A stretch of 58,278 nt of DNA from Chitinophagaceae bacterium (GTDB lineage Bacteria; Bacteroidota; Bacteroidia; Chitinophagales; Chitinophagaceae): contig CANBQT010000015.1 in the NCBI GenBank assembly GCA_947371755.1, positions 1-58,278 on the forward strand. Reading direction: 5' to 3'. Of the stretch, positions 55,930-58,278 are shown one piece after another; positions within the stretch are counted from its first letter, which is position 1, and each line of letters starts with the position of its first letter. A program made the position numbers and the translations under genes. The notes under the pieces were generated by a model, which saw only the letters and a list, made by a program, of their open reading frames with translations, was not told the origin of the DNA and searched no databases.

Positions 55930-56859
55930 TTATGGGTGCAATAATTTATGAATATAATTATAACTGGTGGTAATATTTTCAATCGGACTTGGAGCACCAT
56001 CTTGTTCAATAAAGAAATACTTCATTCCAGAATCGCCAGCATGATCAAAAATTCTTTTGAAATCAAAATCGCCCTTACCCACTTCAATTACTTTTTCTCT
56101 GCTTTTGTCCAGATCCTTTACATGCCATAAATGGAATCTACCTTTGTTTGCTTTAAACATTTGAACCGGATCTTTTCCAGCTTTCATTGCCCATGCAAGG
56201 TCTAATTCCATCTTCACTAAATTAGGATCTGTTTGACTTAATAACAAATCATAAGGAATCACGCCATCTACAGTTTTGAATTCAGCATCGTGGTTATGAT
56301 AAGCAAATAATAAACCTGCTTTTTTTGCAGCAACAGAAGCTTTATTCAAGACCTCAATTGAACCTTTAATTTCATCTAAAGTTCCAATAGGTGTATTGGC
56401 ACACACTAAATAAGTAACGCCACCTTCTGCAGCCTGATCGATTAATTCCTGATAGTTATCGCGCAAATTTTTCATGGGTGGAATAACTATTGGTTTTCCG
56501 TCTGCCCCTAGTGGCATTTTTGCCCCAGTCGGCATTTTAAAAGGTGCTCCCAAAACATGGTGAGAACGCCAGGTCATTCCAAGATCCTTTAATGTAGTAG
56601 CAAATTCTTTAGGCTTCATTCCATAATAACCACCCAATTTGCTGAAAGCAGATTCTATTTCCTTATACCCTACTTTAGAAATTTTTTCTAAATATCCTTT
56701 GGGATCCTGATCCAGGATTCCGAATAATGTAAATAATTGTAATCCTTCATTGGGAAACTTAGGCCCGAATAGCCCATTTGCCAGCAGCTCATTCTGGAAC
56801 ATGGCTGAGCCCAAACCAAGTATAGCAGTCTGCTTTAAAAAATTTCTACGTTGATTCAT
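55930..56859 (-). CDS. Tat-exported sugar phosphate isomerase/epimerase (TIM barrel)
   Basis: 309 aa of the xylose-isomerase-like TIM-barrel (AP endonuclease 2) family. Twin-arginine signal MNQRRNFLKQTAILGLGSA at the N-terminus, so probably exported folded. Metal residues recognisable in LLFAYHNHDAEF, VKMELDLAWAMKAG, LWHVKDLD and FFIEQDGAP. In 3-keto-glycoside pathways, such exported barrels process keto sugars; the exact reaction is not decided. First gene of the isomerase-GH3 operon and divergent from the Nudix regulator. Confidence 0.85.
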   Translation of the reverse strand: MNQRRNFLKQTAILGLGSAMFQNELLANGLFGPKFPNEGLQLFTLFGILDQDPKGYLEKISKVGYKEIESAFSKLGGYYGMKPKEFATTLKDLGMTWRSHHVLGAPFKMPTGAKMPLGADGKPIVIPPMKNLRDNYQELIDQAAEGGVTYLVCANTPIGTLDEIKGSIEVLNKASVAAKKAGLLFAYHNHDAEFKTVDGVIPYDLLLSQTDPNLVKMELDLAWAMKAGKDPVQMFKANKGRFHLWHVKDLDKSREKVIEVGKGDFDFKRIFDHAGDSGMKYFFIEQDGAPSPIENITTSYNYIHKLLHP

Positions 56860-56993
56860 TTAAGTTGATTTAAGTATGGCTGGAGAATTTTTGCAATCAA
56901 ACGCTTCGAATGCGTCGTTATGACACAATGCTACTGATTAATGTTCAAAATTGGAAATAAATCGGGAGGGATTTTATCTTATTTTCGAGTTAT

Positions 56994-57767
56994 ATGACAC
57001 AACAGAAAACATTTAGAGAGGTAATAGCTGATGGTGAAGGAATTTTCCAACCTTCGGTGTCTCTGGATTGTGTCATTTTTGGGTTTCATGAAAATGAATT
57101 AAAGGTCTTATTAATCAAAGCTAAATCCACGGATCATTGGGCATTACCTGGTGGATTTGTTTTTAAGGATGAAGACCTTGACGATGCTGCTACGCGTGTA
57201 CTAAAAGAAAGAACGGGCATTAACGATATCTTTTTACAACAATTCCATGTATTTGGTTCTGCCAAACGTTCTGATTGGAATATTCATAGAAGTAATTTTA
57301 AAAAGGATGGTATTGAAATCGGTCCGGACCATTGGTTACTCAAAAGATTTATCACAGTGGGCTATTACGCTTTAGTTGAATTTGCACATGTAATTACAAC
57401 CCCTGATTCCAGTTCGGAAGAATGCAGATGGTGGGACATCAATGAAATTGAGGAACTTTTCATGGACCACAAACAGATTCTTGACAAGGCGCTTGATACC
57501 TTGAGACTACAATTAAATCATTTACCCATTGGATACAATTTATTGCCACAAAAATTCACCATGCCTGAGTTGCAAAAATTGTATGAAACCATTTTAAATA
57601 AAACACTGGACAGAAGAAATTTCCAAAGAAGGATGACTGGATTTGGAATTTTGAAACGTTTAAAAGAAACCAGAAAAGGTGGTGCACATAGAGCTCCTTT
57701 TCTTTATTCATTCGACATGCGCAAATACCGTAAGGCTTTGAAACAAGGTCTTCATGGAGGCTGGTAA
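56994..57767 (+). CDS. Nudix-domain transcriptional regulator (NrtR/AraR-type)
   Basis: 257 aa. Nudix-fold domain (about 20-160) in which the Nudix box reads GGFVFKDEDLDDAATRVLKE then RTG, with RE changed to RV and the last EE to ER, so catalysis is probably lost. A C-terminal winged helix (about 185-257: FTMPELQKLYETILNKTLDRRNFQRRM) gives DNA binding. Bacteroides AraR is a related Nudix regulator of pentose genes (from memory). Upstream TATTTTCG (56980-56987) may be its -7 box. Probably controls the divergent isomerase-GH3 operon. Confidence 0.87.
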   Translation: MTQQKTFREVIADGEGIFQPSVSLDCVIFGFHENELKVLLIKAKSTDHWALPGGFVFKDEDLDDAATRVLKERTGINDIFLQQFHVFGSAKRSDWNIHRSNFKKDGIEIGPDHWLLKRFITVGYYALVEFAHVITTPDSSSEECRWWDINEIEELFMDHKQILDKALDTLRLQLNHLPIGYNLLPQKFTMPELQKLYETILNKTLDRRNFQRRMTGFGILKRLKETRKGGAHRAPFLYSFDMRKYRKALKQGLHGGW

Positions 57768-57779
57768 AATCAATAAAAA

Positions 57780-58278
57780 ATGATGAAACAATTTAAAGCG
57801 ATCATTTTTGATCTGGATGGTGTAATTATAGATTCCAATCCAGCCATCATTGAATTCTGGGGTTCATGGGCAAAGAAAGAAGGATTTAGTTTAACCGATA
57901 CAATGATCCGTGAATGGGTATTTGGCAGAAGGGTAACTGCAACCATTGAGGGATTATTTGCTCATTGTTCAGCAGAACGAAAAATTGAAATAGAACAAGA
58001 CGGATATTTATTCGATCAAACGATGCGACCTGAAGGAATTGCAGGTATTAATACTTTTATTCAGGGTCTGACTAAAATTCCTTTTACCATTGGTGTGGCA
58101 ACAAGTTCACATAATGAAAGAATGTTACAAATGCTGGAACGGGTTGGTGTGGCAGATCACTTTGTACATTTTGTTACTGCCCACGATGTAAGTAAGGGAA
58201 AGCCAGACCCGGAACCTTATTTAAAAATGGCAGGAAAATTAAATCTGCATCCCTCACATTGCCTTGTTTTTGAAGACG
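57780..58278 (+). CDS. HAD-family phosphatase, beta-phosphoglucomutase-like (partial)
   Basis: Truncated by the window end; 166 codons seen. Start at ATG 57780 (or the next ATG 57783), 12 nt after the Nudix gene. HAD motif I FDLDGVIIDSNPAI with nucleophile and acid/base Asp, motif II in GVATSSHNERM, and motif III Lys in VSKGKPDPEPY. Phosphatase or beta-phosphoglucomutase of sugar phosphates; substrate unknown. Same transcript as the regulator is likely. Confidence 0.85.
   Translation, partial: MMKQFKAIIFDLDGVIIDSNPAIIEFWGSWAKKEGFSLTDTMIREWVFGRRVTATIEGLFAHCSAERKIEIEQDGYLFDQTMRPEGIAGINTFIQGLTKIPFTIGVATSSHNERMLQMLERVGVADHFVHFVTAHDVSKGKPDPEPYLKMAGKLNLHPSHCLVFED

Noticed and set aside
56899..56919. 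AACG..CGTT palindrome near the Nudix regulator
   Set aside because: The two halves are not in register (inner TTCGAA is off-centre), so it is too weak to list as an operator.

Overview
The window is about 58 kb of AT-rich chromosomal DNA from a member of the Bacteroidota, most likely a Chitinophagaceae-type organism; the genus cannot be settled from sequence alone. Evidence: several promoters match the phylum's TTTG / TAnnTTTG boxes, start codons lack Shine-Dalgarno sequences, and there are ligase-associated repair genes, a bacterial sphingolipid operon, a DUF2807 lipoprotein and many exported glycoside hydrolases. It is mostly ordinary chromosome: no phage, integrase, insertion sequence, CRISPR array, rRNA or tRNA was recognised. 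No stretch without a gene exceeds 300 bases; the longest (52987-53246 and 18941-19173) hold palindromic repeats.

Layout. 1-9.6 kb: sucB (start only) and sucA, rpsT, a two-component system divergent from an M14 peptidase, a DUF2807 lipoprotein and guaA. 9.6-15.6 kb: a periplasmic-binding-fold protein, a holin-like membrane protein with a small partner, then a tight run of ligase-associated helicase, PdeM nuclease and HDAC-fold deacylase. 15.6-20.3 kb: DUF5916 protein, S24/XRE repressor, surE and a small membrane protein. 20.3-30.1 kb: a six-gene minus-strand operon GH3 - GH127 - ribokinase - exported ADP-ribosylglycohydrolase-fold protein - sugar transporter - GH30, which looks like a furanoside/ribose scavenging locus without SusC/SusD. 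30.3-34 kb: BlaI repressor and a BlaR1-like M56 protease whose sensor is a peptidoglycan amidase domain, divergent from lpxB across three operator dyads. 34-42 kb: penicillin-acylase-like enzyme, metX, OsmC, metZ, then tryptophanase and tyrosine phenol-lyase in tandem behind a candidate regulatory leader peptide. 42-47.5 kb: a ceramide operon (Spt, GNAT-type acyltransferase, reductase) divergent from a NorC/NorB-like pair whose NorB lacks key active-site residues. 47.5-58.3 kb: a second sugar region (GH130, ThuA, YdjC deacetylase, nucleoside-type MFS, Gfo/Idh oxidoreductase, Dabb, GH3, Tat-exported TIM-barrel isomerase, Nudix-type regulator, HAD phosphatase, cut by the window end).

Most unusual points: (1) the M56-amidase-plug fusion and its BlaI operator array, in which one dyad fills the promoter spacer and the array also sits upstream of lpxB; (2) a 14-codon Trp/Pro leader ORF with leaderless geometry, followed by a C-rich G-poor stretch, upstream of the tryptophanase/tyrosine phenol-lyase pair; (3) a NorB-like protein with Tyr, Val, Asn and Met at the positions of an FeB His, two Glu and a heme His; (4) the rus-like furanoside operon; (5) REPIN-like palindromes. 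A recurring pattern is a -7 box ending exactly 4 nt before the start codon (guaA, lpxB, the leader ORF, and a weaker case at the Dabb gene), which suggests leaderless mRNAs and revises the lpxB start to a GTG.
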